Assembly (NCBI GenBank): GCA_905250025.1
Contig: CAJNOJ010000041.1
Location: forward strand, 310,001 to 374,000
DNA length: 64,000 bases
Direction: 5' to 3'
Origin: Adineta ricciae
Taxonomy: Eukaryota > Rotifera > Eurotatoria > Adinetida > Adinetidae
Under the pieces are notes generated by a model. It searched no databases. It saw only the letters and a list, made by a program, of their open reading frames with translations, and was not told the origin of the DNA. A program made the position numbers and the translations under genes. Position 1 is the stretch's first letter. Every line of letters begins with the position of its first letter. Positions 48,365 through 61,735 of this stretch are shown in pieces.

Positions 48365-49732
48365 GTTATTGATCTAGAATATCATTATACAGCGGGCTTT
48401 TATGCAGATCAATCAAGGGGAAAATGACAAAAAATTTCAATATTATTCGAGAATCTTGTGAAAGTATCCGTCATGTAATTTCTGCAATTTATTTGACGAA
48501 TAATGGTAAAAGCCATTCATTTTTGGTAGAAATGAAATATTTGGATGATGAAACAGACCAACCAAATTCATTGATAAAAGGATACAAGAGCGCCATCTGA
48601 AGATTGACTATGCTTCGGAAATATATTATTGAGGGTTCTACTGAATCGTGTAGTCATAATCATCATAGCAATAAACTACACACACAGAAATCTTTTCGTG
48701 TAGAGTTTACACTTTAGTCTGGAGAGAAGTGCACTGGCAGGAGTGTGATTGATTTGCAAACAAATCCAATTTAAAGATTCGAGTATTAAGTGTGCTCACA
48801 GTATTAAACCATATGTCTAATGTGGCAATCAGCTGTTCACACGACTTGTGAAATTTTTCTCAAGATCTCAGACAGCTTTGACGTGTATAGCCATTATACA
48901 GTACTAGTTAATGGATAAATTCAAGCATGATTCAGTTCTCTGCAGTCCGTCTAGGTAGCTGTGCGATGCAGTTCATTCCTCTAGCATTTTGACATCATAA
49001 CTGCTGGAGAAGTTTACAAATAATTACATAACAAGACTAGGTGTCTATACATAAAACACTACGAGAACGAACGTAAATTTCAGTTCATGAAAATAGCTAC
49101 GTATATTTGCAAGATAAGACATTCGTGAATCTTCCATTTTATCATCTTGATAAATATTATGATAGCATTCTGCCAATCCAGAATAGTCTGTTGTCGTTAT
49201 CAACGAACTGTTGTAAAACTAAAAAAATGCACTAAAAGAGTTCTAAAAGGATTCTATTCCATAAGTTGACATAACTAAACTATTGAGTAATCGTGATCAA
49301 AAATTCAAAGTCGGAGAAATGAAGTACAGCTTCCTTTAACCATCGTAGCATTGTTCGTGAAGTTGCTCGTATTGGATTCTACTGCATCCAGGACTCGTTT
49401 TATGCTTATTCACTTTGTATATCATATTACATTTACATTACAGCATCGCATCACCTGCTGTCCCTACCATCGCTTATCTCTATGGCGCTTAAAGACGAAA
49501 GAATATTCTAAAGATAACTAAGACGCTCTTTTTTCTCTTCGTATCATGCTATGTAAGTTAAATCACTAATAACTTCTCGAATGATATGGCATATTCGAGT
49601 GTTATCTTTGCAAGGTAAGATGACCAGGCGAAACCTATAACGTCCTATATAAAGGCACATAACTTTTACAAGTTTCATTAAGTCGTTTATCGTCGACAAA
49701 GCAGAACACCAACAACACAATCAACACCAATA
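48365..49732. other. Divergent intergenic region, ZPR1 (-) / cathepsin L (+)
   Basis: About 1.4 kb containing both promoters. No open frame with coding character and no repeat family recognised. The only sharp element is the TATA box of the cathepsin gene at 49646. Confidence 0.6.
49646..49653 (+). promoter_or_regulatory. TATA box of the cathepsin L gene
   Basis: TATATAAA lies 87 bases upstream of the ATG, with a GTTTCATTAAGTCG stretch about 30 bases downstream as the likely start site. This fits a strongly expressed secreted enzyme; most other genes in the window lack such an element. Confidence 0.65.
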
Positions 49733-50982
<1,250 letters not shown>

Positions 50983-51082
50983 ATCGACAAGTAGCACGAG
51001 TTAAATAGAACTGTATAGTTTCACTAGTGTTCCAGAAATCATATTATTTTTCCATTTTGTTGATTTTCAATACCATCTGCGA

Positions 51083-51088
51083 AATAAA
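51083..51088 (+). terminator. Probable polyadenylation signal of cathepsin L
   Basis: AATAAA about 100 bases after the stop codon. The rest of the ~375-base gap to the NUP35 stop (51358) shows nothing else. Confidence 0.55.
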
Positions 51089-51357
51089 TTAAAATAATAA
51101 TTTATATATGCAACAGAAAAAAACCTTTTTTTAACTCATTTATTGAATTGATGTTGACATTTAAATTGAAAAATAATGTAGGGATCAATAATAGGCAAAC
51201 AAGTAAGAAAATATCATCGATATTCTGCGAAATATAGACACACACTCGTGTTCGACAATCATATAATCAACAAGAGAAAAAAAATAAATGTACGAAATAG
51301 TAGAAATTCTATCGATATCAACAATTGCAGAGGTATATACACTGGAAGCAAATGAAA

Positions 51358-52508
51358 CTAATTTTGAACTGCGAGTGGTGCTGACTACAAATAGAAAAGC
51401 ATTGAAATGAAAAGAGTTTTCTTCGTACATACCGGTAAAGCACCAAGACGATGCCGATGTCGCACTAGAAATGGATTTTCAAGATAAATATTGACACTAC
51501 TCTGCGGTTTGAGCCCAATCACATCCTGTATACAGAGACACATCCTCAACATCGATCAATACGAAGAAAGATGGGATGTACTTTGTCAGTGCAGTATCGA
51601 ACACCGATCATGATTTGACCGAATACATGTCCATGTTTTGTGAGAGCACGTTGTGCTTGAAGGCGAGTTTCGAATTTTAGATGAAATATATTCGACTCAT
51701 CAACAATCTATACAAGAAATGAATTCTTGATTTCACAGGCGAAAATGTGAGAAAATCAATACCACATATTTTTCTATAACTCCGAATTGACTAAACTCAT
51801 CTATTAATGTCCGAGCATCTGCGTTTGTTCGGTAGCCAAAGACTGTTAGCCATGTTCCATCATTGCCGCTTTCATTTGCAAGGCTAAACATATTGTGCGA
51901 TAGAAAAAAATAAGAAGCATGAAAAGAAAGAACACTTTCGTACTTTGTTCGTTGAGTTGTTTGAATAAAAGTAAAGTTATTATTGGAATTATTTGTATTG
52001 TCAATCGGTTGATCGACTCCAGTTTGATTCATCAATCCAAAGTTATATGACGAACTCGTATTACCAAAGAGAAAGTTCGATGTGATTCGACGAGTGTTTT
52101 CCACGTCATCGAATGCATTGATATTTCCAGTACGTGATCCCATTCCAGTTTGTCGAAATAGAATTGATGTTTGAGATTCATCAACTAATTCCGAAAATCA
52201 GTTATCAAGTTCGCTGAGAAGAAAATGTTACATACCTGACTGATCATTGTTGTTGTCAACGAGAAAACGCACACGTTTTTGTTGACCTGGAGAGAGAGGA
52301 CTTGGTGGAGATTTTCTATCGAATATTTAGTTAGGTAAGGATGGAAAAGAACGTCATTCACTCACGCCTCGCCAAATGTACGTTTGCTCATTAACGAGAC
52401 AAATGGTGAAGACTAAACAGGAAACATTTCGAGTATATATGCATATATTACGAACAAAATTTCATTGTATACCTTCAAACTATCACGAAAGAATGGTGAT
52501 GATTGCAT
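51358..52508 (-). CDS. NUP35: Nucleoporin NUP35 (Nup53) with MPPN/RRM-like domain
   Basis: Eight exons (52508-52473, 52412-52366, 52315-52236, 52184-51944, 51893-51773, 51707-51582, 51525-51433, 51384-51358) close in frame to 256 residues; human has 326. The N-terminus has MQSSPFFRDSLKSSPF and Ser/Pro/Asn-rich sequence. The central MPPN domain is clear: GTWLTVFGYRTNADARTLID, FSQFGVIEKYV, FHLKFETRLQAQRAL, HVFGQIMIGVRYCTDK. NUP35 links NUP93/NUP155 to the pore membrane. The C-terminal amphipathic membrane-binding helix seen in vertebrates (ending EYMFGW) is not evident: the last exon adds only SAPLAVQN, so the tail is short or I missed a further exon. Confidence 0.85.
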
Positions 52509-52625
52509 CTGAAAATAGAAGCGTATTGATGTCTATACTTTCCTGTCTGTTATTAAAAGTAAGAATCGGATCATTTTATCTAAAAGAAAAATAAAAAGGC
52601 TGCTCAGCGAGAAAAGTAGAAAATC

Positions 52626-53387
52626 TCATTCGGAATTTGATATTTTTGTTAATCGTTCATGAAGAGTTTGACAAGAAACGTAAAATCCTCGACCTTTTTT
52701 CAATGGTGTGTGTGATTTTCCACAACGAGGACACACTCCATCATATCCCGTTAATGACATATCGCTTTCCATCGCATAGAAATCCTCACCAGCACACGAT
52801 ACTTTGTCTTTGATCAAGCATTTCGAATGGCCAAGTTGAACATAAGTATTTAGCAAAACTCGATCAGTTGTGGTATTACCAGAAGGAATATTTCTTCGCT
52901 CTCCAGTTGTTAGCAAGTGTACTTGATTTGTCACTCTTTCAATTTCTCCTTTTAACTGCTCTACTTGATCAAACGACACATCACCTTCATTAGTAAGCTC
53001 ACCGATTCTCGTCATTAGTTTTGATACTTCTTCATCTTGTTTGCCTAGTTTTCTCTCATACTCTTTAACTTTTTCGTTGTATTTTCGATCGATTTCCTTG
53101 TATCTTTCCTCACGCCATATCTTCAGTTCTATCAACGGTCCATTTGCCGCTTCTGTATCACATAAAAGCATTTTCACTAAAATCCAAAAATCAAATAAAT
53201 TTTAAATGAAATAACAATAGAATATTTTACACTCATTTAGACGGTCACTCAACGGCCCTAATTCATTAAGAACTTGTGTTTGATGTTCGTTGAAATGTTT
53301 TGAACAAACATTTTCTTTACAATGATGACACAAACATGCGACGGGCTTTTTGCAGCCGTCGACAGCACATGATGTTTTTGCTGTCAT
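52626..53387 (-). CDS. Cys/His zinc-finger (B-box-like) plus coiled-coil protein
   Basis: Two exons (53387-53231, 53176-52626) close in frame to 235 residues. The N-terminus CAVDGCKKPVACLCHHCKEN with VCSKHFNEHQ has B-box-like Cys/His spacing. A central ~80-residue charged heptad region (RKYNEKVKEYERKLGKQDEE) is a coiled coil. The C-terminus has a second Cys pair (CPRCGKS, FYVSC). No RING is present, so this is not a standard TRIM. I recall this N-terminal motif as common among predicted proteins of bdelloid rotifers; a search is needed to confirm that. Function unknown; dimerisation and nucleic-acid or protein binding are plausible. Confidence 0.7.
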
Positions 53388-53863
53388 TGACTGTCTACAC
53401 GGAATCCAGAAGAAAAAACTACGAAAAAGTCAACAATGAATGAACAGTCAAGTTACGGCGTTTTCATTTGTCTCCTAATTCTCCAATAAAAATATATCTT
53501 AATTGTTCCACATTAAACGTTGAGATAGAAGATATAATTCAAAAGATTCCTGTTAGTAACAAGAAAATCCTCATTAACTATAAGTAAATATAAGCAATTA
53601 ATTTACTGTTGTCGCTAGTAGTTCTAAATACCTTATTCTCTTGTATCAAATATGATTTGAATATCAGAACTGTATCGATATGAATTATGAATGAAATTTG
53701 GTAAATAAAATCAAAACGTTACTTCAACGTTTGCCCAATGGCAATCGTTTCTTAGTGTACCAGGAGAACATTGATTGAAAACCAAACTTTATTCAGCGTT
53801 TTTGTTCATTCAGAAACGATTCTAAATCAGATAGATAGGAAGTTCGCTTTTGTTCCATTGTTG
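53388..53863. other. Intergenic region
   Basis: About 475 bases, AT-rich, nothing recognised beyond the presumed promoter of the zinc-finger gene. Confidence 0.5.
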
Positions 53864-54950
53864 TTATTTGGGCGAATATAAGTGCGTGGAAGCGTCATTG
53901 ACGGTATGATCATTCATATTCTTCAAATAGTGTTTGTGTTTGAAAACTAGATTAACTATCGTGACAACAACGTCATAATCATTTTCTTTACAAATGATTA
54001 AAAACCCACGAAAAAGCTCTATAAGTAACATCATGAAAATAGACATATATTCCGAAGAATATTTCCACCTATCGTTGCATAAACAGCTATGAGTTCTATT
54101 TTCTTTGATGGTTTGAATGCAGTTTTAAAAGAAAAATTGTCTTTATTAGAAGTAGGAAAAGAATAACCATGGAGTCCACTTTTTAGAAATTTGTCAACAA
54201 TTGTTTCGTTGATCGAGGCACGTAATCGAAGTGCTTGTTCAAAATACTTTTCAGCTAGAACAGAATGTATGATCTGATGTATTTGTTGAAAATATTGATA
54301 ACTTACAGTCACTTATCAATCGTTCAGTGATGAGTTTCTGAACTTTGTTTAGTTCAGAATGGATGAGGGGTAGTTCGCAGAAGAGAAACAGTTCGTATCT
54401 AAAGGTAACTTTCAAATAAGAAACATACCACTTAACCATCGACATTTCTTCATCAAAAACGTCGTGATTTTCCAGAAACTCAATGTCAACTAAAACTTCG
54501 AAACAAAATCCTTTTCATTTACAGTCAGTCAGTGCTAATTCATTGCTTACTTTCACACAGTTTTTTGTTCGAATAATTCTTTACCGGAATCACCTTTATG
54601 AATTAGATCATCCAGTAGCTGAAATGTAATTCATTATTAGTTTAATCAATTGGTGAAACCGGCTATTGCTACCTTGAATTTTTCTGACAATGTCAATCGA
54701 TCGTTCTCGCTGATGACAACTGCAGTTCACTAGGATGTCTGATAATATTGATGTAACCCTTGAAGTTCGTGTCTATATAACTACGAATAAATTTAAACTC
54801 ATCAGACGACCAACGAAGAAAAAAATATATTCGAATAGACTTTTGCGTGTACCTAAATGTCGGTGATTCTTACAAGCCATTGTTTTCTAATGATATCCGT
54901 CAAATGAGCGATATCATAAGTATGAGGATAGTGAATATCATATTTTACTG
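53864..54950 (-). CDS. Unrecognised multi-exon gene, exon structure partly uncertain
   Basis: At least six exon-like segments on the minus strand: ~54947-54874 (KYDIHYPHTYDIAHL), ~54720-54680 (SENDRLTLSEKFK), ~54617-54560 (LLDDLIHKGDSGKELFEQK), ~54493-54430 (DIEFLENHDVFDEEMSM), ~54399-54306 (ELFLFCELPLIHSELNKVQK), ~54255-54070 (AEKYFEQALRLRASINE) and a last exon ending 53864 (ELFRGFLIICKENDYD). The last junction (G|GTGGAA...TTATAG|AG) closes in frame with a ~52-base intron. The helical, TPR-like composition looks coding, but I could not make the first exons join in phase. Either the 5' model is wrong, or the gene is degenerate. No family recognised. Confidence 0.4.
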
Positions 54951-55240
54951 AAAGAAGAGAACCGTGTGCGAGAATGCAGTGATTGTAGATGTTATACATG
55001 TTATAATAAACAAACTTGCTTCTCTTTCTATTGCAATGAATAGCTATCAATGCCCGATTCTAGGTCATATATTTGAAGTTTAACAAGATGACAACACAAA
55101 ACAATCGACTAGACAAAATAATACACATTAAAATACGATAAAAATAATACCGACTTGTCTGTATGAGAGATAGTAGAATAAACATGGAATAATAAAAACA
55201 AACATGACTTGAGAGATTGCACTGTAAGATTCCATTTTAT

Positions 55241-56989
55241 TTATGGGCCAATGTTTAATAGATCAACATCTTTTCCTGTTTGTTGTTGATTAAAATTGAT
55301 TATTTGCTGATCATCATTTATCAGATCATTGTCGTTTTCTTCATCATTGCTATTCTCGTCATCGACATCATCGTCATCCTCAGGATTTCCTTTGCCGCGA
55401 AGTGTTGGTAGTGACAGGTCAACTTCGATTGGAAAGATGTCGGCTTCTTTCATAACTTCATTACAATCTTTATGATACTTATCCAATGCGGTTATGAAAC
55501 GATGTAATTGAAAAACGATATCTTGAACTGCAAAACAAGAAGATCAAGATGTAAGATAAGAAAGTGAAATTTGTTCGAAGAAAACGAACCGTGTTTCTGG
55601 TCGAGCAATTCTAATTTGACAAGTACATCAGCACGCATTTTAGCGAAACGTTCACGAGCTAATTGTCGACATCGGAGAATCAATCTAAAGACAAAGTCCA
55701 GTTTGCAATGCGAAATCTTATGTTAACCGTTCTATACCGATATTCATAATTGCCTGTTTCTACGCGATAGAGCGGTTCTTGGAGCGCAGCATAACTACAT
55801 TCTTCGTCATCCATTTCTTTCACTTTCAAACAATAAGACTAAAGAAAAATCAATCGGAGCTTTCTGTTATATGAATCCGGAAAATCTTACTAAATATTCA
55901 AATTTGGCATCGGCATATTTTTCAATCGTTAATTTGGTATCTGGAATAGCTTTTGTCAAATAAGTATTCAGATCAGCAATCATCTGGAATGAGAGAAAGA
56001 TTTTCGCTACATATTAACAATTTTCATCAGCGTACAGGCTTAACAGTGCGAAGTAACGTTATTGCATGACGATCGATTTGTCGATGAGCTTCACCAAATT
56101 TTGTGAAGGCTTCCGATGCTTTGAATTGTGGCTCACGTGCACCAATGTTAGCAAATGCATCACCAAAACCACGATGTGTATGTGCTAATTCAAAAATTGC
56201 TTTGAGAACAGCACGTGTATGTTCTATAAGACCACGATATAATTCTGATGTTCGTTCAAGTTCATCCAATTTTTTAATAAGGCCATCTACAAAATACAAA
56301 TTCTTGTGTCGAAACTGGCAGACAGTTTTCGGTTCGTTTACCATTGCAGAGAATAGCCCGACTAAGACCAAGTGCATCAGCTGTTGTTGAACTCATCCCT
56401 TCCACGATACGATGCTTCATTTTTTTCAAAACTAATGTTAAAGTGGCAAGAAATGACGGAGAAACTGAAGAATTGTGTGCACAAACCTATATCCAATGTT
56501 TTGCCTTCTTTTGGTTGTGCATGCAACTTATTATAGTGTATCGCTACTTCTGACTACAAAAATCTCAAGTGAAAGCATGGAAGAGATGAAAAGAGATAAT
56601 TTACTTTAGAAGCTTGAATGAGTTTTGCTACTTCTACTTTCGTTCGGCCTTTAACCGATTTTCCGTTAACAGACACAATTTCATCGCCTATACAAGAAGA
56701 GAATCGTTTGCGAATCCACGAAGAAATGTGATAATTCTTACCAGCTGCTAAAGAACCGTCTCTCGATGCAGCTGTATTATCAAATATTTGAACAATGTAT
56801 AAACATGGACAAAGTGGTGCACCACCACCAATACTAATACCAACTAGATTTTGAGTATCCTTTTTCAATGTACATGTTCCCGATGTTAAAGTCATTCCGC
56901 TAGAATGAAAAGCATAGTTGAAATAAATGCAATACTTAGATTTTCTTCGATACATACAGCGTGTCTTCTTCTAGATCTCCGTACTCCAT
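55241..56989 (-). CDS. PICK1: PICK1, PDZ-BAR scaffold protein
   Basis: Ten exons (56989-56958, 56899-56742, 56697-56606, 56553-56487, 56431-56342, 56286-56036, 55983-55891, 55838-55738, 55684-55590, 55527-55241) close in frame to 421 residues; human has 415. N-terminal PDZ: KKDTQNLVGISIGGG, the Zn/membrane-linked CPC in PLCPCLYIVQ, and VNGKSVKGRTKVEVAKLIQ. BAR domain: SSTTADALGLSRAILCNDGL, DLNTYLTKAIPDTKLTI, FEYLSYCLKVKEMDDEE, GNYEYRLILRCRQLARERF, LLDQKHVQDIVFQLHR. PICK1 curves membranes and traffics AMPA receptors and dense-core vesicle cargo. The C-terminus is an Asp/Glu/Asn-rich acidic tail like the vertebrate one. Very high conservation. Confidence 0.97.
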
Positions 56990-57830
56990 TTCACTTTCTT
57001 TTTTATTCAGAACTTTTCAAACAATCAGATCTTCACAAAGTCAATGGAATTGGAATATAGGAATGCATCATGAAGAAACGAAGGAAAGTAAATAACTGTC
57101 TGTCATCGAATAGAATTAAGTTCCAGATTGGATGGATGGAAAGATCTGACGAAAGGTGTCGCTAAAAGCTATTCTCTTATTCTTGCGTTTAGATATTTAA
57201 CAGATAATACGAGACAAGTGTTTTGTACAGATTCCATTACCAATCTATTGAACTAAATCTTGGACAGTTTGTGTGCGCTCATGTCGTTGTTAGCTATGGT
57301 TTGAACGACTCATCTTGCTGTAGCGTCAATCTAAGCAGCGATATTGTTTCGAAAAATATGTAAAAAGAAAGGATAACAGTTTTTTGCTATGATGAAAATA
57401 TACATTCAGTGTTTGAAAGATGGTCTGGCTTATGACAACAACAAATAGATTGTCTATCGACTTTACTAGCACCATAGTCTGGATCATTACGGCTCGGTTA
57501 GTTCTGACCAGAATCGGCAAAACCTGTACAGGAACCAACCCGGATTTAAAGGAACCCAGTCGCCGGAATGATCGACCTCGAAACCTACCTCTTCTAAGAT
57601 GAACCACAAAAGATAACGCTAAGTGACGAATAATGCATCGATCTTGTACAGTATGGCTAATAAGAATAAATTCTTTCCATTACTTTTCTTTTTCATTAGT
57701 GAATTCTTATTTTCGATATAAACATGGAAAGAATCTATTACTTTAGAAGAAATAAAGTTCAATGAAATCAACCCTCGGTATTTCGATATATGCCCTTTTC
57801 CGCCTGAAAACAAGCATCTCATAACATACC

Positions 57831-57865
<35 letters not shown>

Positions 57866-59451
57866 AAAATGATTTTCCGGCAATAATAAGTCTTTTTGTG
57901 AACTTCTTTTCCCGATAGATCTAATATATTTTTGAAGAAATTTTGTATCTTACTTGTGTACCCAATTTGGAGGAAAGCTGTACCTCTCGTGCACTCCATT
58001 TCTCATCTCTGATACCCCATTTGAGATCTGAACAGTTGGTAACCCTGCTGTCGACCGCATTTTGAGAATATAGCTACATTATGAACAGTGAGTATTGGAC
58101 TGGTGTACTTATTGCCTTTCATGTGTGCATTTAACGAAAAGCAGAGGCACAAATAAATCGAACTGAGAGCAGAGCCACTCTTTAAAAAAAAAGAAAGTTA
58201 AAAGAGCTCGAATATTGATGTTTCCTAACCGGATTAAAATAGATATAGCCGTAGGGTATCTCGTTTTGTTCGGCAATACGTTTGAGATAAATGATAGTGT
58301 CGACTTGCTTTTTTACTGACAAAATCCATTTGAACGAGAATGTTCAGGATTGTTAGACACCGCTATTGTTTCGATTATGATCGAAACTAAGGTGCAAATA
58401 GCTACAAAACTCACAAAGATAAACACAAACATGTCCGTAAGAGAGAGAGAGAGAGTGAGAGAAAAAACTAGGGTGTAGTAGAATCAACTTTCCGATCATC
58501 TCGTTCTCCCATGTCCGGTTTTGATTCTCACTGTAGCTACTGTAGCCAAACATTTCATGGTACATCTTTATACTCAAAAAAAGGGAATCGGAAATTATAT
58601 TAAGATGCTTTCAGTATTTGTTATTGATACTAAACTTTGAAAGGTGCTCCAGAAGACACGAAAAGAGCAGGACGGAGACGATTCTCCGAAACAATATACC
58701 GGAATTGTAAGTCTTTGTGTATGAAGAATTCAGTTGATATTAGTTATTTTATACAGAGAAATACTCATGTTAAGTTTTCTTTAAATAGGACTGGTTAGTT
58801 TTTCTAACTTTCTGTGACGAAATATTACCAATGAGTTTATCTTCAAAAAAGAACAGAACTGTTGATCGCTAATCGAGATTTTTCTGTAAATCATTTTGCT
58901 ATGGCAACAATAAAAAAACAGCTCATTGTACGATTTCACTTCGTTTTAAGTGTATGTTATGACTAAGTAATGTTATTACGAAAGTGGTAACTCAGAAGAT
59001 TCGGTGAGTAAGCACTTTATCGTATCCTATCTCACGAAGACTTTCTAAACGTAACTTTTTTGCTTCATGGAAAGAAATTGATAGTGTGGACAAGTACAAA
59101 TACGGATAGAATGCAAATGTTGGTATTGTTGTGTGAGACGAGCAATGCCGCATCAATATTCGTTCTTTAGATGCTTTTTACTATCGTTATTATTGATGTC
59201 AAATGTTCATTTTCCTTCGTCAGAAATGAAATAATTGTACATATTAACGTGTAGGATATCTTCGACGCGGATCCGTTTGAATACACGCATCAAGCCGAAT
59301 TTAATGAGATTCATCATTCATTAGGGAATATTCTTACCTTTCCATATCCAACTTCTTTAAAGTATATTTATTTGCTATGTAATATATAGATGTACGACAG
59401 TTAAACAGAAAAATTAGATACGACTGTACAAGCATCTCTACCCGAATCTGT
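56990..59451. other. Long intergenic region
   Basis: About 2.5 kb between PICK1 and the next minus-strand gene. Open frames at 57326-57607 and 57619-57999 have no coding character. GA microsatellites sit at 57834-57861 and 58440-58456. No tRNA-like B box or transposon feature was seen. Confidence 0.55.
57834..57861. repeat. (GA)n microsatellite
   Basis: About fourteen GA dinucleotides in non-coding DNA. Confidence 0.9.
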
Positions 59452-60969
59452 TCAATAGACAATGATTCGATCGAAGTCAGGTGTATAATCATATGTATTA
59501 TAAATACGGATAGAATTCATTCCTAAGCAAAGATTCAATGTGACCGGCAGTGAAGCGATATCTTTATTTGTGGGCATGGCTGGAAACGCAATCATCGTTG
59601 CTGGTAACATTTCATTGACAATCATTCCAGCTGATCGCACTCGATCGGTTGTATAATAGAAAATAATAACAACTGGTCCACTGTAGTGGCTAACAATTTG
59701 CTGAAAGATAAGTTCATTTTTAAAACCGATATGACTAACTTTCAGTTGGTTGGAACAAACCAAACATGATTCGATTGTTGTTAAGATAAATGTATTCAAG
59801 AGTGATTCAGCTTCATAAGTTCTAGCCATAATAACAGTTGAGTTGAGAATTATTGGAGGTGAAACTGTCGGACATGGATTTGGTGTAGCTGATAAAGAAG
59901 AATCTAAGGATCGGGTAAGAAATTCATTAATGAGTAAAGATCTGAAATGACTCATTACTTGAAACTATTGTATTTTTTGACAATTTAGCATCGGTAGTAA
60001 ATAATTGTTGGACTAGAAGAAGGATTTCGGAGTCAACTGAAATGAAAATGTTTTGTTTTTCCATAACTTCTTACATTTATCCAGTGGTATCTCCAAACTA
60101 TGAAATGTTTGAGCAAAGATTGATTCTCTTATATCATTTTGACATTGTTTAGCACATTCAAGTGCGTAGCGCAGCCTCATCGAGATGATTAGTTGTGTCG
60201 TAGCATTCTTCTGTGTGTTATGATCAGGTTGACTGATGATGATAATCGTATTGTTATTGTTGTCGAGGGTAACCGGAGACACAAACTTAACAAAACACAA
60301 AAAAAATCCGAATTGACATTGTCGAGTTCGTTTTTACCACTTTCGTTGTTGATGGTGAATTTTCACGAGTTATATAAGCGTCTAAAATGACCAAACTTGT
60401 TCTTTTTGTCACTCTCTTCAGATTGAGTTGATCTTGTAACTAAACAAAACAATCAAAACATATTATCATAACTTTCAAACGAGAATAGAGACCAGGTTTT
60501 GAAGAATCATCAACTTGTCTGAGTCTAAATCATTGATTTCATATGTCCAATTCATTGGTGAAATCGTGTCTCGATCGGGAAGATTATAAACAAGCTTAAG
60601 GACATCACTACGAACTAAATTAAGTTGAGAGAAAAAAGGAAGCTGACTTGAAATCATCCGACTACGTCTTTTTACTTTGATATTTTGTTTGGTCGCCTTT
60701 AGCTGTGGTAAATATTGGTAGAAATGTAAAGACAATCAATGCAGCAACGATGACTAAAATCGCAAATCCACTACAAGCAGTTAGAAAAATCATTGGATTC
60801 AATCGACGGATACTAAATAGAAGAATAGAGAACGGAATAACTCTGCGAAAGTAGACAGATGCAATATAGTTTACAATCCGCGATTGACTAGTGATCCATT
60901 GGCTGTATATTCAGCAGATATATCAGCATTTGTAGGCGTGACTTTGGCTGTACGAGAGAAATTCCTCAT
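59452..60969 (-). CDS. Type II membrane protein with CBM6/35-like ectodomain
   Basis: Minus-strand gene with an ATG at 60969 (MRNFSRTAKVTPTNAD). Exon 2 encodes a hydrophobic segment (FAILVIVAALIVFTFLPIF), so the protein is probably signal-anchored with an outside C-terminus. Later exons give RSDVLKLVYNLPDRD, then a Cys-containing helical part (LRYALECAKQCQND). The terminal ~150 residues start at ARTYEAES and end with LTLNLCLGMNSIRIYNTYDY then PDFDRIIVY. That start (YEAE) and end (G-x-N-x-I-R-x-x-N ... P-D-x-D-R-I) are hallmarks of CBM6/CBM35 beta-sandwich folds. The splice near 59955-60000 is uncertain (a ~40-base intron with a GTCAAA donor gives the best frame). Ligand unknown. Confidence 0.55.
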
Positions 60970-61735
60970 TGAGAACTAGGGAGTCTAGGAAAAGCAAGTA
61001 GTAGAAAGAAAATGTCTTAAAAGTAAAACCTTCTAAGACTAAGACTCGCTTTTATCTCTTTTGAACAATATTTCTGATATTTCAGTAACATTTATCTCTT
61101 ATTTCTTTCCATGTTTAAGTAACACGCAACACCGCATATAGTTCAGACAATCAGAAACTTGAAACTACTTCGTTTCGTTTACATATAGGATTATTATTCA
61201 GCTAAAAAATTCTTTTATACTCTATTACTCATCATAACCGGCATATCACAAATACCACTCAAAATAAGACTGCAAAAGGAGAAAATATCGATTTTCTTTC
61301 CATTTCTGATAGTAGCAAATCTGTCTGGCTCGACTACTGATCACAAGATTTGAAATAAAACAGATTATTTCTGTGAGATCTTAATAGTTGCATGTTCATG
61401 AAATTCATTCTTAGAACGTCAAATATAACATAAACAATTCAAATTTCCCGTGAGAAAAATATTCCGGACGAACCAAAAGAACTCGCTCACTGTTCACAGC
61501 AATATGCACTTCACTTTCATTATTGTTTATTATCACATACAAGGAAAAATCATTGGAAGATTGTCTTAAGCGTGAAGAAATATTACAATACAAAAAACAC
61601 TGGTACCGACAAATCAATGGAAGTTTTGTTTAACAATTTAGCGACGTTTTACTTGTCAATTACAAAAAGTAGAAATCCTATTGCCGTTAAGAAGAAACTG
61701 ATACATTAAATGATCAGTTATCTAGATAGATTAAT
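60970..61735. other. Intergenic region
   Basis: About 770 bases upstream of the CBM-like gene and downstream of the SDR stop. AT-rich with no coding frame supported. Confidence 0.55.

Noticed and set aside
57326..57999. Two minus-strand open frames in the PICK1 upstream region
   Set aside because: Basic or Phe/Ser-rich composition without domains; the second runs across a GA microsatellite.
61411..61617. 68-residue minus-strand frame
   Set aside because: Isolated, AT-driven, no splice partners or homology seen.
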